Assembly: GCF_023509525.1 (NCBI RefSeq)
Contig: NZ_JAKNCJ010000003.1
Location: 186,001-250,000 of the forward strand
From: Brachybacterium equifaecis
GTDB lineage: Bacteria; Actinomycetota; Actinomycetes; Actinomycetales; Dermabacteraceae
DNA: 64,000 nucleotides
Direction of reading: 5' to 3'
The translations under genes and the position numbers were made by a program. The notes beneath the pieces are model-generated. The model searched no databases. It was given only the letters and a program-made list of their open reading frames with translations, and was not told the origin of the DNA. This document shows positions 1-8,282 of the stretch, one piece after another. How positions within the stretch are numbered: the stretch's first letter is position 1; every line of letters starts with the position of its first letter.

Positions 1-56
1 CGCGGCGCGCCGAGGTCGGCAGGCGGTCCGCGGGCGGTGCGCTCATCGCTCGTCAT
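1..56 (-). CDS. 5' end of a gene running off the left edge (unidentified)
   Basis: A minus-strand ATG at 56 overlaps the TGA of the DUF4192 gene in an ATGA junction, and the reading frame stays open to the window edge (18 codons after the start). An AAGGAG lies at 57-62, directly against this ATG; a second in-frame-compatible ATG at 46-44 has the more usual 10-nt spacing and may be the real start. The visible peptide (starting MTSDERTARG) is too short to identify. It would be co-transcribed with, and translationally coupled to, the DUF4192 gene. Confidence 0.35.
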   Translation of the reverse strand, partial: MTSDERTARGPPADLGAP

Positions 57-1273
57 CTCCTTCGGGAACGGCGCCTAGGAGCGCGGAGGGGGCGGACGGT
101 GCCGCTCGCCCCGCAGCGCTCCTGGACGGGAGGCGGCTGCCAGGCCGGTGCGATGGAGCTCCCGGCCAGGCGTGCGAGCAAGGGTGCCAGAGGATCGCCG
201 GGCTGCGCCTCCCGCAGGGCGTCGGCGAGGTCGCCGGCGGTCGCGAACCGGTGGTTCCACCAGGCGAGGACGCTCAGCGCTGCGGTGAGCGCGGACCACG
301 CCGCCGCTGGATCCCCGCAGACCCGGTGGTCCTCTCCCCCGCGGCCGTCGCCGAGCAGGGCCCGCAGGTCCTCGATGGTCCGATAGTCGTCCCCACCTGC
401 GCAGACGTTCGCCGGCGGCACGAGCGTAGGGTCGTTCACGAGGTCCCACAGCACCGTCTCGAGCGCCGCCGGACCCTCGAATCCCGTATCCACCAGGAGC
501 GCCAGGAGCTCCTCCGCGCCGCCGGGCGAGGAGAGGCTCTCGAGCGCAGCGCGCACCTGTTCACAGTGCGTCATGCTGGGCGCGGGATCGGTAGCGCCCG
601 GTGACTGCCCGGCGAGCGCGGAGAGCGCCGGCGCCGCGCGCTCCCACAGCAGGGAGAGCGGCGCGAGGGGGCGCGGGGCGCGCGCCGCGCTCACGCGGGA
701 GGCCGCCTGCAGGAGGCGCTGCCGGCGCGCGGTCTCGTCGGCCGGCATCTGCAGCCCGGCATGCGCCGCCTGGAGCGCGACGAGGGTCTCCCGCAGCGGG
801 GGCAGCGGCTCCTGGGGGCCGATGCCAAGGTCGTAGGCGTCGTCATCGACAGGCTCCAGGAGGACCGGCATGGCCGTGCCGCCTCCGATGACCCAGACCT
901 CCGGGAGGTCGAACCCGGGCAGGAGGCCCGTGATCCCCGCCAGGAGCCGCACCCCGGCGAGCACCGCGCGATCGCGGCTCTCCTCGGTGCAGGGCTCGAG
1001 GCCGTCCCCGGCGAGGGAGACGGCGAACGCGCCGTCGCATCCGTGCTGCCCGAGCAGAGCGAGCTGGGAGAGGAACTCCTGGGGCGCATCGGCTTCGAGG
1101 ATGACCTCCAGGGGGATGCGCGCGGCGATGGCGCTGCCGCCGGGGCTGCGCCGGCCGACGAGCACGATGCTGTCCCGCGGGACGGTGCCGAGGCAGAGGT
1201 GCGCCTGGGCCAGCAGCTCGGCGGGCTCGTGCGGGCGAAGAATGATGGTGGGCGGATCCGTCGAAAGAGTCAT
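53..1273 (-). CDS. DUF4192 family protein
   Basis: A 406-residue cytosolic protein of the actinobacterial DUF4192 family, whose biochemical role is unknown. The family signature is visible at the N-terminus: a P-A-E-L-L-A segment near residue 17, followed by a short D-S-I-V-L-V strand, and a C-terminal alpha-helical part containing AWWNHRFATAGDLADAL, which resembles the 'A-W..G.G..A..AL..A...DP' end of the family. The start was placed at the ATG at 1273, which has AAGGA seven bases upstream; an upstream in-frame extension to 1387 lacks a good ribosome site and is rich in arginine. The C-terminus ends in a basic tail. It is divergent from the polyprenyl synthase gene at 1402, and its stop overlaps the next gene to the left. 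Confidence 0.75.
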   Translation of the reverse strand: MTLSTDPPTIILRPHEPAELLAQAHLCLGTVPRDSIVLVGRRSPGGSAIAARIPLEVILEADAPQEFLSQLALLGQHGCDGAFAVSLAGDGLEPCTEESRDRAVLAGVRLLAGITGLLPGFDLPEVWVIGGGTAMPVLLEPVDDDAYDLGIGPQEPLPPLRETLVALQAAHAGLQMPADETARRQRLLQAASRVSAARAPRPLAPLSLLWERAAPALSALAGQSPGATDPAPSMTHCEQVRAALESLSSPGGAEELLALLVDTGFEGPAALETVLWDLVNDPTLVPPANVCAGGDDYRTIEDLRALLGDGRGGEDHRVCGDPAAAWSALTAALSVLAWWNHRFATAGDLADALREAQPGDPLAPLLARLAGSSIAPAWQPPPVQERCGASGTVRPLRAPRRRSRRR

Positions 1274-1401
1274 GACCGGATCCTTCGCCTGCGCCTCCGG
1301 CGGCGCACTGGGGAGGGGGAACATGTGGAAGGCCGTCGACGGGGAGGATTCGCAGCCGCCCCTTCTCAGGCGCAGTGGGGCGCCCATGAAAGGATCGGAG
1401 C

Positions 1402-2538
1402 ATGGATCCTCTCCGCAGCCCGCAGGCCGACGCGACCGCGCTCGCGCAGCTCGACGCGCAGTGCGCCCGCGCCGTCGAGAGCACCCTCCGCTCCGCGCTC
1501 GATCGCCATCGCGAGGACCTCGCCGCGATCGCCCCGGAGGCCGCGCGCATGGCCGACGTGCTCGAGGAGTTCCTGGTCGGCGGGAAGCTGCTGCGCCCGC
1601 GGCTGTGCTTCTGGGGCGGAGTCGCCGCAGCCGGCGATGCGCTCTCCCCCGCCCAGGTTCAGGCGCTCGGCGCGTGCGGGGCGGCCATCGAGCTCGTCCA
1701 GGCCTCGGCCCTTCTCCACGACGATGTCATCGATCGCTCGGAGACGCGGCGGGGTCGCCCGGCCGTCCACATCGCTCTGGCCGAGGAGCACCGCGCGCGT
1801 CGCCTCGACGGGGGCGCGGACCGCTTCGGGGAGGCGGCGGCGATCGTCCTGGGCGATCTCTCGCTGGCGTGGGCGCACGAGCTGATCGCCTCGATCGACG
1901 GCGCACACGCGGAGTTCGCAGCCCTGTGCACCGAGGTGATGGCCGGGCAGCACCTGGACATCCTCCACCAGGCGGGCGGATTCACCTCGCCCGAGAGCGC
2001 CGAGGACGCCGCGCGCAGCGTCATCCGCTGGAAGACCGTCCCCTACACGACGGCCCGGCCCGTGCGCCTCGGCGCGCGCCTGCTGGGCGCAGAGGGCGAG
2101 ACCCTGGACGCCCTGACCCGCTGGGCCGAGGACATCGGCATCGCCTTCCAGCTGCGCGACGACCTGCTCAGCGTGGTCGGCGAGGAGGAGCGCACGGGCA
2201 AGCCGATCGGCGGCGACGTGCGCGAGGGCAAGCGCACCGCGCTGCTCGCGCGCACGCACGCGGCCGCCGATGCGCCCGGCCGCGCGCTCCTCGAGGCCGT
2301 CGTCGGCCGGGAGGACGCGAGCGCGAGCGACGTCGCCCGAGTGCAGCAGCTGATGGCGAGCACCGGCGCGGTCGCCTCGATCGCGCGGGAGATCACGCAG
2401 CTCGCGGCAGGGGCGCGCACAGCGCTCGCCGGGATCCCGGGGCTCTCCGCCGCAGGGCGCGCAGGGCTGCAGATGCTCGCCGATTCCGCCACGGACCTGA
2501 CGGACCTCGACCTCGGCGCGCTCCCGGCCGAGGACTGA
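1402..2538 (+). CDS. idsA: Polyprenyl (geranylgeranyl-type) diphosphate synthase
   Basis: A 378-residue trans-isoprenyl diphosphate synthase, condensing isopentenyl diphosphate onto an allylic diphosphate to make a C15-C20 or longer chain for menaquinone, carotenoid or polyprenyl lipids. The first aspartate-rich motif reads LLHDDVIDRSETRRGRPAVH, with DDVID at residues 107-111, and the substrate-binding GKLLRPRL sits at 61-68. The second aspartate-rich motif is FQLRDDLL near residue 252. Length is typical of the family. AAGGA seven bases before the ATG supports the start. The gene lies just upstream of the Rv2175c/pknL/aroG group, as idsA2 does in M. tuberculosis. Chain length cannot be read from sequence with certainty; the symbol follows that synteny. 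Confidence 0.88.
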   Translation: MDPLRSPQADATALAQLDAQCARAVESTLRSALDRHREDLAAIAPEAARMADVLEEFLVGGKLLRPRLCFWGGVAAAGDALSPAQVQALGACGAAIELVQASALLHDDVIDRSETRRGRPAVHIALAEEHRARRLDGGADRFGEAAAIVLGDLSLAWAHELIASIDGAHAEFAALCTEVMAGQHLDILHQAGGFTSPESAEDAARSVIRWKTVPYTTARPVRLGARLLGAEGETLDALTRWAEDIGIAFQLRDDLLSVVGEEERTGKPIGGDVREGKRTALLARTHAAADAPGRALLEAVVGREDASASDVARVQQLMASTGAVASIAREITQLAAGARTALAGIPGLSAAGRAGLQMLADSATDLTDLDLGALPAED

Positions 2539-2604
2539 GCAGGCGCTGCCCGCTCGCTGCGGGTGCGCGCCGCACACACTGCGGGTGCGCTCAGCTGGCC
2601 CTGC

Positions 2605-2958
2605 TCAGAAGGCCATCGCCTGGGCGCGTCGGCGCACCTCGCCCCGCTGCCCGCGTCGCAGATGATCGATCGGCCGGCCGGGGAGCGTCTCGTCCTCGGT
2701 GAACAGCCACACCAGGAGCTCCTCGTCGCTGAACCCCGCATCGCGCAGCACGGTGATCGTGCCGGGCAGGTGGGGGGCAACCTCGCCATCGATGATCATC
2801 TCGGCGGGGACGTGGCGCACCGCCGGCGTGCCGCGGCGCACCTCGACCAGGGCGCCGTCGTCGATGAGGCGACGCACGCGGGACACCTCCACGCCGAGCG
2901 CCTCGGCAGCATCGGGGAGGTTCAGCCAGTCGGAGATCAGGGTATCGAGAGTGCTCAC
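2605..2958 (-). CDS. Rv2175c-like winged-helix DNA-binding protein
   Basis: A 117-residue protein beginning VSTLDTLISDWLNLPDAAEA from a GTG at 2958. Residues 10-45 look like a helix-turn-helix (LPDAAEALGVEVSRVRRLID) followed by a short beta-wing with charged residues. The C-terminal half (DAGFSDEELLVWLFTEDETL) is the conserved domain of the Rv2175c family. In M. tuberculosis Rv2175c binds DNA and is a substrate of the Ser/Thr kinase PknL, encoded next door. Here the two genes are divergent and separated by 97 bp containing the kinase promoter, so the regulator may control its own kinase; this is inference. No strong ribosome site precedes the GTG. A longer frame back to 3072 would overlap the kinase start and is unlikely. 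Confidence 0.82.
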   Translation of the reverse strand: MSTLDTLISDWLNLPDAAEALGVEVSRVRRLIDDGALVEVRRGTPAVRHVPAEMIIDGEVAPHLPGTITVLRDAGFSDEELLVWLFTEDETLPGRPIDHLRRGQRGEVRRRAQAMAF

Positions 2959-3042
2959 GCCCCAAGCGTGCCATGCCCGCAGGGCACCTGCACACTGCCG
3001 CCGCGGCGAGTGTCGCTGTCCGTGCGAGGCCCGTGCACCCCG

Positions 3043-3048
3043 TACTGT
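3043..3048 (+). promoter_or_regulatory. -10 box (TACTGT) of pknL, leaderless initiation
   Basis: TACTGT ends seven bases before the GTG start at 3056, so transcription should begin at or next to the start codon. No Shine-Dalgarno is present. The -35 side (around 3020-3025) shows no clear consensus. Confidence 0.45.
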
Positions 3049-3055
3049 GGCTGAT

Positions 3056-5119
3056 GTGAGCGCGCCTGCCACTTCCCCTGACTCCGGCGTGCTCCTCGAC
3101 GGGCGCTACGCCGTCGGGGAGCTGATCGCGCGCGGCGGCATGGCCACCGTCTACCGGGGCCACGACGACCGCCTCGACCGCGTCGTCGCGCTGAAGATCA
3201 TGCACCCGCATCTCGCGATCGACGAGAACTTCCATCGCCGCTTCGCGCGCGAGGCGCGCGCCGCCGCACGCCTCGCCCATCCCCACGTGGTCGGCGTCTT
3301 CGACCAGGGCGAGGACGGCGACCGCATCTACCTGTCGATGGAGCTCATCGAGGGCGGGACCCTCCGCACCCGGATCGCCGAGGCGGGCCGGCTGCGGGTG
3401 CGCGAGGCGCTCGTGATCGCCGAGCAGGTGCTCGAGGCGCTCCAGGCCGCGCATGCGGCGGGCATCGTGCACCGCGACATCAAGCCGGAGAACATCCTCC
3501 TCACCCCCTGCGGGAGCGTGAAGGTCGCCGACTTCGGCCTCGCTCGGGCGATCGGCTCCGCGAACTCCTCCGCCAGCGGCACGCTCCTGGGGACCGTCGC
3601 GTACATCTCCCCGGAGGTCGTCACCCGCGGCCACTGCGATGCCCGCAGCGATCTGTACTCCCTCGCCGTGGTGCTGTACGAGATGCTAGCGGGCAGGCAG
3701 CCCTATCTCGGCGAGCAGCCGGTGCACGTCGCCTTCCAGCACGTCCACGAGGACATCCCCGCCGCCTCGGCGCTGGTCGCCACCGTGCCCAAGGAGGTCG
3801 ACTCGCTCATCACCTGGGCGGCCTCCCGCGATCCCGAGCAGCGGCCCCGCAGCGCGGAGGACATGCTCGCGAGCGTCCGCGAGCTGCTGCGCACCCTCCC
3901 GCCAGGCGTGCTGGACGCCGAGCCCGCGCCTCTCGAGGAGACGGACACCCAGGACGTCCCCCGGCTGACGGCCCAGATGGACGACGTGGATCTGGAGCGA
4001 GACGCTCCCGCTCGCGCCTTCCTCTCCCCCGCCGCGGGCGCTCCGCATGCGCTGCCCGCGGCCGACGATCCCGGTGGGGAAGTCCCCGCGGGCGGAGAGC
4101 CCGCCCCCGACGGCGCCGCGGCTCCCGCCGAGCGCGCAGACGGCGAGGACGAGCGCACGCGCGAGGTCTCGATCGGCCTGCCCAGACCCCGGCGGGGCCG
4201 GCACCTGGCGGTCCCGCTGCGGGGGACGTCCGCCGCGCTGCGTCTGCTGGCGCCGCTGGTCCTCGTTCTCGCGCTGATCGGAGGCATCGCGGCCGGCTCC
4301 TGGTGGTATCTCACCGAAGGTCCCGGCGGCGACCGCACCGTGCCCGCGCTCGCCGGCACCCAGCTCGAGGCGGCGGATGCCTCGCTCACCGCGCAGGATC
4401 TCCGCACCGCCACGGAGGAGCGCTTCGACCCCGAGGTCCCCGCGGGGCGGATCATCTCCACGTCGCCGGAACCGGGGAGCGTGCTGAAGCGCGGCGACAC
4501 GGTCGAGCTCGTCGTCTCCAAGGGCGTCGAGACGTTCGCCGTGCCCGCCGTCGAAGGGATGAGCCTCGAGCAGGCCCAGGCGCAGGTCGACGCGGTCGGG
4601 CTCGTGCTCGTCGAGGACGAGCCGGCCTACTCGGAGACCGTCCCCGAGGGCAGCGTCATCTCGCAGTCCGCCGAGGCCGAGGCGCTCCCCGCCGGCGGCG
4701 AGGTGCATGTCGTGCTCTCCCAGGGCCGCGAGCCGATCGCGGTGCCCGACCAGAGCGGTCGCGGAGCGGATGCCGCGCAGTCGGCGCTGGAGAGCGCGGG
4801 CTTCACCGTCGGCCGCACCCAGGCGCACTCCCCCACCGTCCCGGCGGGGTCCGTGATCTCGCAGAGCCCCGCCGGCGGCACCGCGTTCCGCGGGGACCGG
4901 GTCTCGCTCGTGGTGTCGCTCGGACCGGAGATGGTCGCCGTGCCCGACGTCTTCCGACTCAGCGAGGCCGACGCGCGCGCGCAGCTCGAGGCCGCGGGCT
5001 TCGCCGTCGCCGTGGAGTACGAGCGCGGCACGCCGGTGCTCGGCACGGTCTACGAGCAGTCCGCCGCCGCGGGCAGCCAGGCGGCCAAGGGCTCCACGGT
5101 CACCATCAAGGTGTTCTGA
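3056..5119 (+). CDS. pknL: PknL-type Ser/Thr kinase with four PASTA domains
   Basis: A 687-residue membrane-bound eukaryote-type Ser/Thr protein kinase. Kinase domain at residues 16-280: Gly-rich loop IARGGMATVYRG, ATP-anchoring Lys47 in VALKIM, catalytic HRDIKPEN with Asp140, DFG at 158-160, and SPE in place of APE. A Pro/Ala/Glu-rich juxtamembrane linker leads to one membrane span (LLAPLVLVLALIGGIAAGSW, about 400-420). Outside are four consecutive PASTA repeats of about 66 residues, each starting near a V-P motif and ending L-V-V-S-K/L-G, which in this family bind muropeptides or lipid II. The neighbours (Rv2175c-like gene, aroG) mark it as the pknL locus, although M. tuberculosis PknL lacks PASTA repeats. 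The GTG start is chosen for its -10 box and because the kinase domain begins 15 residues later. Confidence 0.92.
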   Translation: MSAPATSPDSGVLLDGRYAVGELIARGGMATVYRGHDDRLDRVVALKIMHPHLAIDENFHRRFAREARAAARLAHPHVVGVFDQGEDGDRIYLSMELIEGGTLRTRIAEAGRLRVREALVIAEQVLEALQAAHAAGIVHRDIKPENILLTPCGSVKVADFGLARAIGSANSSASGTLLGTVAYISPEVVTRGHCDARSDLYSLAVVLYEMLAGRQPYLGEQPVHVAFQHVHEDIPAASALVATVPKEVDSLITWAASRDPEQRPRSAEDMLASVRELLRTLPPGVLDAEPAPLEETDTQDVPRLTAQMDDVDLERDAPARAFLSPAAGAPHALPAADDPGGEVPAGGEPAPDGAAAPAERADGEDERTREVSIGLPRPRRGRHLAVPLRGTSAALRLLAPLVLVLALIGGIAAGSWWYLTEGPGGDRTVPALAGTQLEAADASLTAQDLRTATEERFDPEVPAGRIISTSPEPGSVLKRGDTVELVVSKGVETFAVPAVEGMSLEQAQAQVDAVGLVLVEDEPAYSETVPEGSVISQSAEAEALPAGGEVHVVLSQGREPIAVPDQSGRGADAAQSALESAGFTVGRTQAHSPTVPAGSVISQSPAGGTAFRGDRVSLVVSLGPEMVAVPDVFRLSEADARAQLEAAGFAVAVEYERGTPVLGTVYEQSAAAGSQAAKGSTVTIKVF

Positions 5120-5134
5120 CCCGGGAGCGCAACG

Positions 5135-5177
5135 CGAGGAGGGGGCCCACGGCTCCGCGCCGTCGGCCCCCTCCTCG
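5135..5177. terminator. Bidirectional terminator between pknL and aroG
   Basis: A perfect 13-bp inverted repeat (CGAGGAGGGGGCC at 5135-5147 and its complement at 5165-5177) with a 17-nt partly self-pairing loop lies between two convergent genes, 16 bp after the kinase stop and 22 bp after the aroG stop. Confidence 0.8.
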
Positions 5178-5198
5178 TCGATCCTGCCCAGACTTCGC

Positions 5199-6590
5199 TC
5201 AGCGCTCGGCGAGCATCTCCGCGACCAGGAACGCCAGCTCGAGGGACTGCTGGTGGTTCAGGCGGGGATCCACGAGCGTCTCGTAGCGGCGCTCGAGACC
5301 GGCCTCGTCGATCAGCCCCGCCCCGCCGAGCACCTCGGTGACATCGTCTCCGGTGAGCTCCATGTGCAGGCCCGCGGGGACGGTGCCGAGGGCGCGATGG
5401 ACCTCGAAGAAGCCCACGACCTCGTCGAGGATGTCCTCGAAGCGCCGGGTCTTGTAGCCGTTGGACGAGGTGATCGTGTTGCCGTGCATCGGGTCGGTCA
5501 CCCATGCGACCTGCGCCCCCGCATCCCGCACGCCCTCGACGAGCGCCGGGAGACGGTCGCGGATCTTCCCCGCGCCCATGCGCGTGATGAAGGTTAGGCG
5601 ACCGGGCTCCCGCTCCGGATCCAGGGCGTCGATCAGCGCCAGGGCGTCCTGGACGCTGGCGTCGGGTCCGAGCTTCACGCCGATGGGGTTGCGCACGCGC
5701 GAGAGGAAGTCGACGTGCGCGCCGTCGAGCTGACGGGTGCGCTCACCGATCCACAGGAAGTGGCCCGAGCAGTCGTAGACCTCGCCGGTGCGCGAATCGA
5801 TGCGCGAGAGCGCCTCTTCGTAGTCCAGCAGGAGCGCCTCGTGGGAGGAGTAGAACTCCACGCCCTGGATCGCGTCGAAGTCGGCGCCGATGGCGTTCAT
5901 GAACCGCACGGCCTTGTCGATCTCGCGTGCGAGCTGCTCGTAGCGGTCGTACCCGGGGCCCGAGACGAATCCCTGGTTCCAGGAGTGGACCTCGCGCAGA
6001 TCCGCGAAGCCGCCTGCCGTGAACGCGCGCAGGAGGTTCAGCGTCTGCGCGCTCGTGGTGTAGGTCCGCCACAGCCGCTCGGGGTCCGGGAGGCGATCGG
6101 TCTCGGTGAAGCCGTGCCCGTTGACCGCGTCGCCGCGGTAGGTCGGCAGGGTGAGCCCGTCGCGGGTCTCCTCGTCGGCGGAGCGCGGCTTCGCGAACTG
6201 ACCGGCCATGCGGCCCATCTTGATCACGGGAACCGACGCGCCGTAGGTGAGGACGGCGGCCATCTGCAGGATGGTGCGGATCTTGTTGCGGATGCGATCG
6301 GCCGTGGACTCCGCGAACGTCTCCGCGCAGTCGCCGCCCTGGAGGAGGAACGCCTCGCCGCGCGCCGCCGCCGCGAGGCGACCGCGCAGCACGTCGACCT
6401 CGCCTGCGAACACCAGCGGAGGCGCGGCGCGCAGCTGGTCGAAGACTCCCGCACGCGCGGACTCGTCGGGCCAGGTGGGCTGCTGCACCCGCGGCATCTC
6501 GCGCCAGGCGCCGAGGGCCGCGAGCTCGGAGCTCGAGGAGGACAGGCTGAAGGAGTGGGCGCGGGCCGGGGTGTGGGCAGAAGAATTCAC
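5199..6590 (-). CDS. aroG: Class II 3-deoxy-7-phosphoheptulonate synthase
   Basis: A 463-residue plant-like (class II, AroA-II) DAHP synthase that condenses phosphoenolpyruvate and erythrose 4-phosphate in the first step of the shikimate pathway. Characteristic segments are LLQGGDCAETFAE (about 80-92), IKMGRMAGQFAKPRS (residues 119-133), the metal-site Cys in GGDCAE, the region SHEALLLDYEEAL, WIGERTRQLDGAHVDFLSRV, and the C-terminal WVTDPMHGNTI. The length matches the M. tuberculosis enzyme (462). The start is a GTG at 6590; a TACCCT box at 6597-6602 ends six bases upstream, implying a leaderless transcript. The position next to pknL is conserved in mycobacteria. Confidence 0.95.
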   Translation of the reverse strand: MNSSAHTPARAHSFSLSSSSSELAALGAWREMPRVQQPTWPDESARAGVFDQLRAAPPLVFAGEVDVLRGRLAAAARGEAFLLQGGDCAETFAESTADRIRNKIRTILQMAAVLTYGASVPVIKMGRMAGQFAKPRSADEETRDGLTLPTYRGDAVNGHGFTETDRLPDPERLWRTYTTSAQTLNLLRAFTAGGFADLREVHSWNQGFVSGPGYDRYEQLAREIDKAVRFMNAIGADFDAIQGVEFYSSHEALLLDYEEALSRIDSRTGEVYDCSGHFLWIGERTRQLDGAHVDFLSRVRNPIGVKLGPDASVQDALALIDALDPEREPGRLTFITRMGAGKIRDRLPALVEGVRDAGAQVAWVTDPMHGNTITSSNGYKTRRFEDILDEVVGFFEVHRALGTVPAGLHMELTGDDVTEVLGGAGLIDEAGLERRYETLVDPRLNHQQSLELAFLVAEMLAER

Positions 6591-6596
6591 GCCCCC

Positions 6597-6602
6597 AGGG
6601 TA
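6597..6602 (-). promoter_or_regulatory. -10 box (TACCCT) of aroG, leaderless initiation
   Basis: On the minus strand TACCCT is followed by six bases (GGGGGC) and then the GTG start of aroG. There is no Shine-Dalgarno, which fits initiation on a leaderless mRNA. Confidence 0.45.
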
Positions 6603-6656
6603 CTGAACCCGCGCAGGGCGACCGGACGGGGTCCGGGGTGCGGACCGGCAGCGCCG

Positions 6657-7427
6657 TCAGCGCGCGCCGGCGTCGTCTCCCGGCGCGGGGGCCGACGGGA
6701 GGGGGCTCTCCCCGCGCGCGATCGCCGCTTTCGCGCTCGCGGCGTACTGCGGCGCGTACTCCTGGCCGGAGAGCGCCTGGATGCGCGCCATCACGGTGTC
6801 GGTGATGCGTCGCACGGCCGCCTGGTCGTGCAGGGCCGCCTCCCTGTCCTCCACGAGCTGCGCGACATCGATCGGCGCTCCGACCGCAGTGGTGATGCGC
6901 GGGTGCCGGCGCGGGAGGAAGCGCCTGCCCCGCTGCGCTTCGAAGGTCCCGGTCATCGCCACCGGCACGATCGGCGCGCCCGAGGCGAGCGCGAGGCGCG
7001 CCACGCCGGTCTTGCCCCGGTAGAGCCGGCCGTCGGGGCTGCGCGTGCCCTCGGGGTAGATCCCCAGCACGTGACCGCGCCGCAGCACCTCGAGGCCTGC
7101 CTCGAGAGCCGCGCTGGAGGCGCCGCCGCCGGTGCGGTCCACGGGCATCACGCCGACGGAGCGCATGAACGCGGCGACGATCCGCCCGCGCAGGGACCGC
7201 CCCGCGAAGAGGTCCGACTTGCCGAGGAAGTGCACCGTGCGCTCGAGCGCCGTCGGCAGGAAGATCGTGTCGGCGCCCGCGAGATGGCTGCTGGCGAGGA
7301 TCACCGGACCCGTGGCCGGGATGTGCTCCTGCCCGCGCACCTGGGGCCGGTAGGGCAGGCGCATCAGCGCGATCAGGATGCTCTTGCCGACCCGGTAGAC
7401 CAGGGGCGTCTCGTCATGGGGGGCCAT
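6657..7427 (-). CDS. plsC: 1-acyl-sn-glycerol-3-phosphate acyltransferase family protein
   Basis: A 256-residue PlsC-type acyltransferase, expected to acylate lysophosphatidic acid (or a related lysolipid) at the inner membrane during phospholipid synthesis. The catalytic HX4D motif is SSHLAGAD, the substrate loop is FLGKSDLF, and the phosphate-binding block is YPEGTRSPDGRLYRGKTGVA, followed by a V-P-V-A-M-T segment. The start is the ATG at 7427 preceded by AGGGAG. It has a basic, weakly amphipathic N-terminus and no clear signal peptide. It is divergent from the hydrolase at 7499 with 71 bp between starts. The C-terminal 25 residues are Pro/Ala-rich. The exact acyl acceptor is not determined by sequence. 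Confidence 0.88.
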   Translation of the reverse strand: MAPHDETPLVYRVGKSILIALMRLPYRPQVRGQEHIPATGPVILASSHLAGADTIFLPTALERTVHFLGKSDLFAGRSLRGRIVAAFMRSVGVMPVDRTGGGASSAALEAGLEVLRRGHVLGIYPEGTRSPDGRLYRGKTGVARLALASGAPIVPVAMTGTFEAQRGRRFLPRRHPRITTAVGAPIDVAQLVEDREAALHDQAAVRRITDTVMARIQALSGQEYAPQYAASAKAAIARGESPLPSAPAPGDDAGAR

Positions 7428-7498
7428 CTGCTCTCCCTGCTCGTGGTGGAACCGCCGTGCCGCGGTCCCCGCGCCGCGCGCGCATGCGAGCATGGCGC

Positions 7499-8278
7499 AT
7501 GGCCTTCAGCGAACTGTCCCGCCCCTGGCGGAGCGCGCCCCACTCTAATCCCGCGGGAGGTCTCCTCCTGTGCCACGGCTTCACGGGCTCTCCGCAGTCC
7601 CTGCGCCCGTGGGCCGAGCACCACGCCGCCGCCGGCTGGGACGTGGAGCTGCCCCTGCTCCCCGGGCACGCCCTGACCTGGCAGGAGATGGCCCGCACCG
7701 ATGAGCGCGACTGGTACGGCGAGGTGCGCGCAGCCGCTCTGGCCCTCCTGGAGCGGCACGAGCGCATCTCGCTCGGCGGACTCTCGATGGGAGGGGCGCT
7801 CGCTCTGCGGCTCGCACAGGATCCCGGGATCGCCCCGCGCCTGGACGCCGTGGTGCTCGTCAACGCCGTCGCCCGGCCGGAGCACGTGTGGCGCGTGGCG
7901 CCGCTGCTCGCTCCCGTGCTGGGCTCCCTGCCCGGGATCGCCTCCGACATCCGCCGCGAGGGCGCCGCGGAGGAGGGGTACGACCGCACGCCCCTGCGCG
8001 CCGTCGGCGCGATGCGCCGCCTGGTCTCGGCCGTCCGACGGGACCTGCCGCGCGTCACCGCCCCGGTGCTCATCGCGGTCTCCCCGCAGGACCACACCGT
8101 GCCCCCGCGCAGCAGTGACCTGATCGCCGCGCGCGTGCGCGGACCCGTCGAGCGCCTCGCGCTCCCGGACAGCTACCACGTGGCGACGCTCGACCACGAC
8201 GCCGAGCGCCTGTTCGCCGCCTCCTCGGACTTCCTGCTCCGCCGCCGCGCCGCCGGGACGGATCGCCCCAGGCCCTAG
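7499..8278 (+). CDS. Alpha/beta hydrolase (carboxylesterase / monoacylglycerol lipase type)
   Basis: A 259-residue serine hydrolase resembling the Est30-type carboxylesterases. The oxyanion region is LLCHGFTGSPQSLRPWA (about 23-39), the nucleophile elbow is GLSMGG, the acid is the Asp of SPQDHTVP and the base is the His of SYHVATLDHD near the C-terminus, giving a complete Ser-Asp-His triad. No signal peptide, so cytosolic. The start is placed at ATG 7499; an ATG seven bases upstream is out of frame and a longer in-frame version from 7457 would have an arginine-rich leader. It is divergent from the PlsC-like acyltransferase, so an acylglycerol or ester substrate is plausible, but the substrate is unknown. 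It converges with glk, with only 4 bp between stops. Confidence 0.85.
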   Translation: MAFSELSRPWRSAPHSNPAGGLLLCHGFTGSPQSLRPWAEHHAAAGWDVELPLLPGHALTWQEMARTDERDWYGEVRAAALALLERHERISLGGLSMGGALALRLAQDPGIAPRLDAVVLVNAVARPEHVWRVAPLLAPVLGSLPGIASDIRREGAAEEGYDRTPLRAVGAMRRLVSAVRRDLPRVTAPVLIAVSPQDHTVPPRSSDLIAARVRGPVERLALPDSYHVATLDHDAERLFAASSDFLLRRRAAGTDRPRP

Positions 8279-8282
8279 CCGC

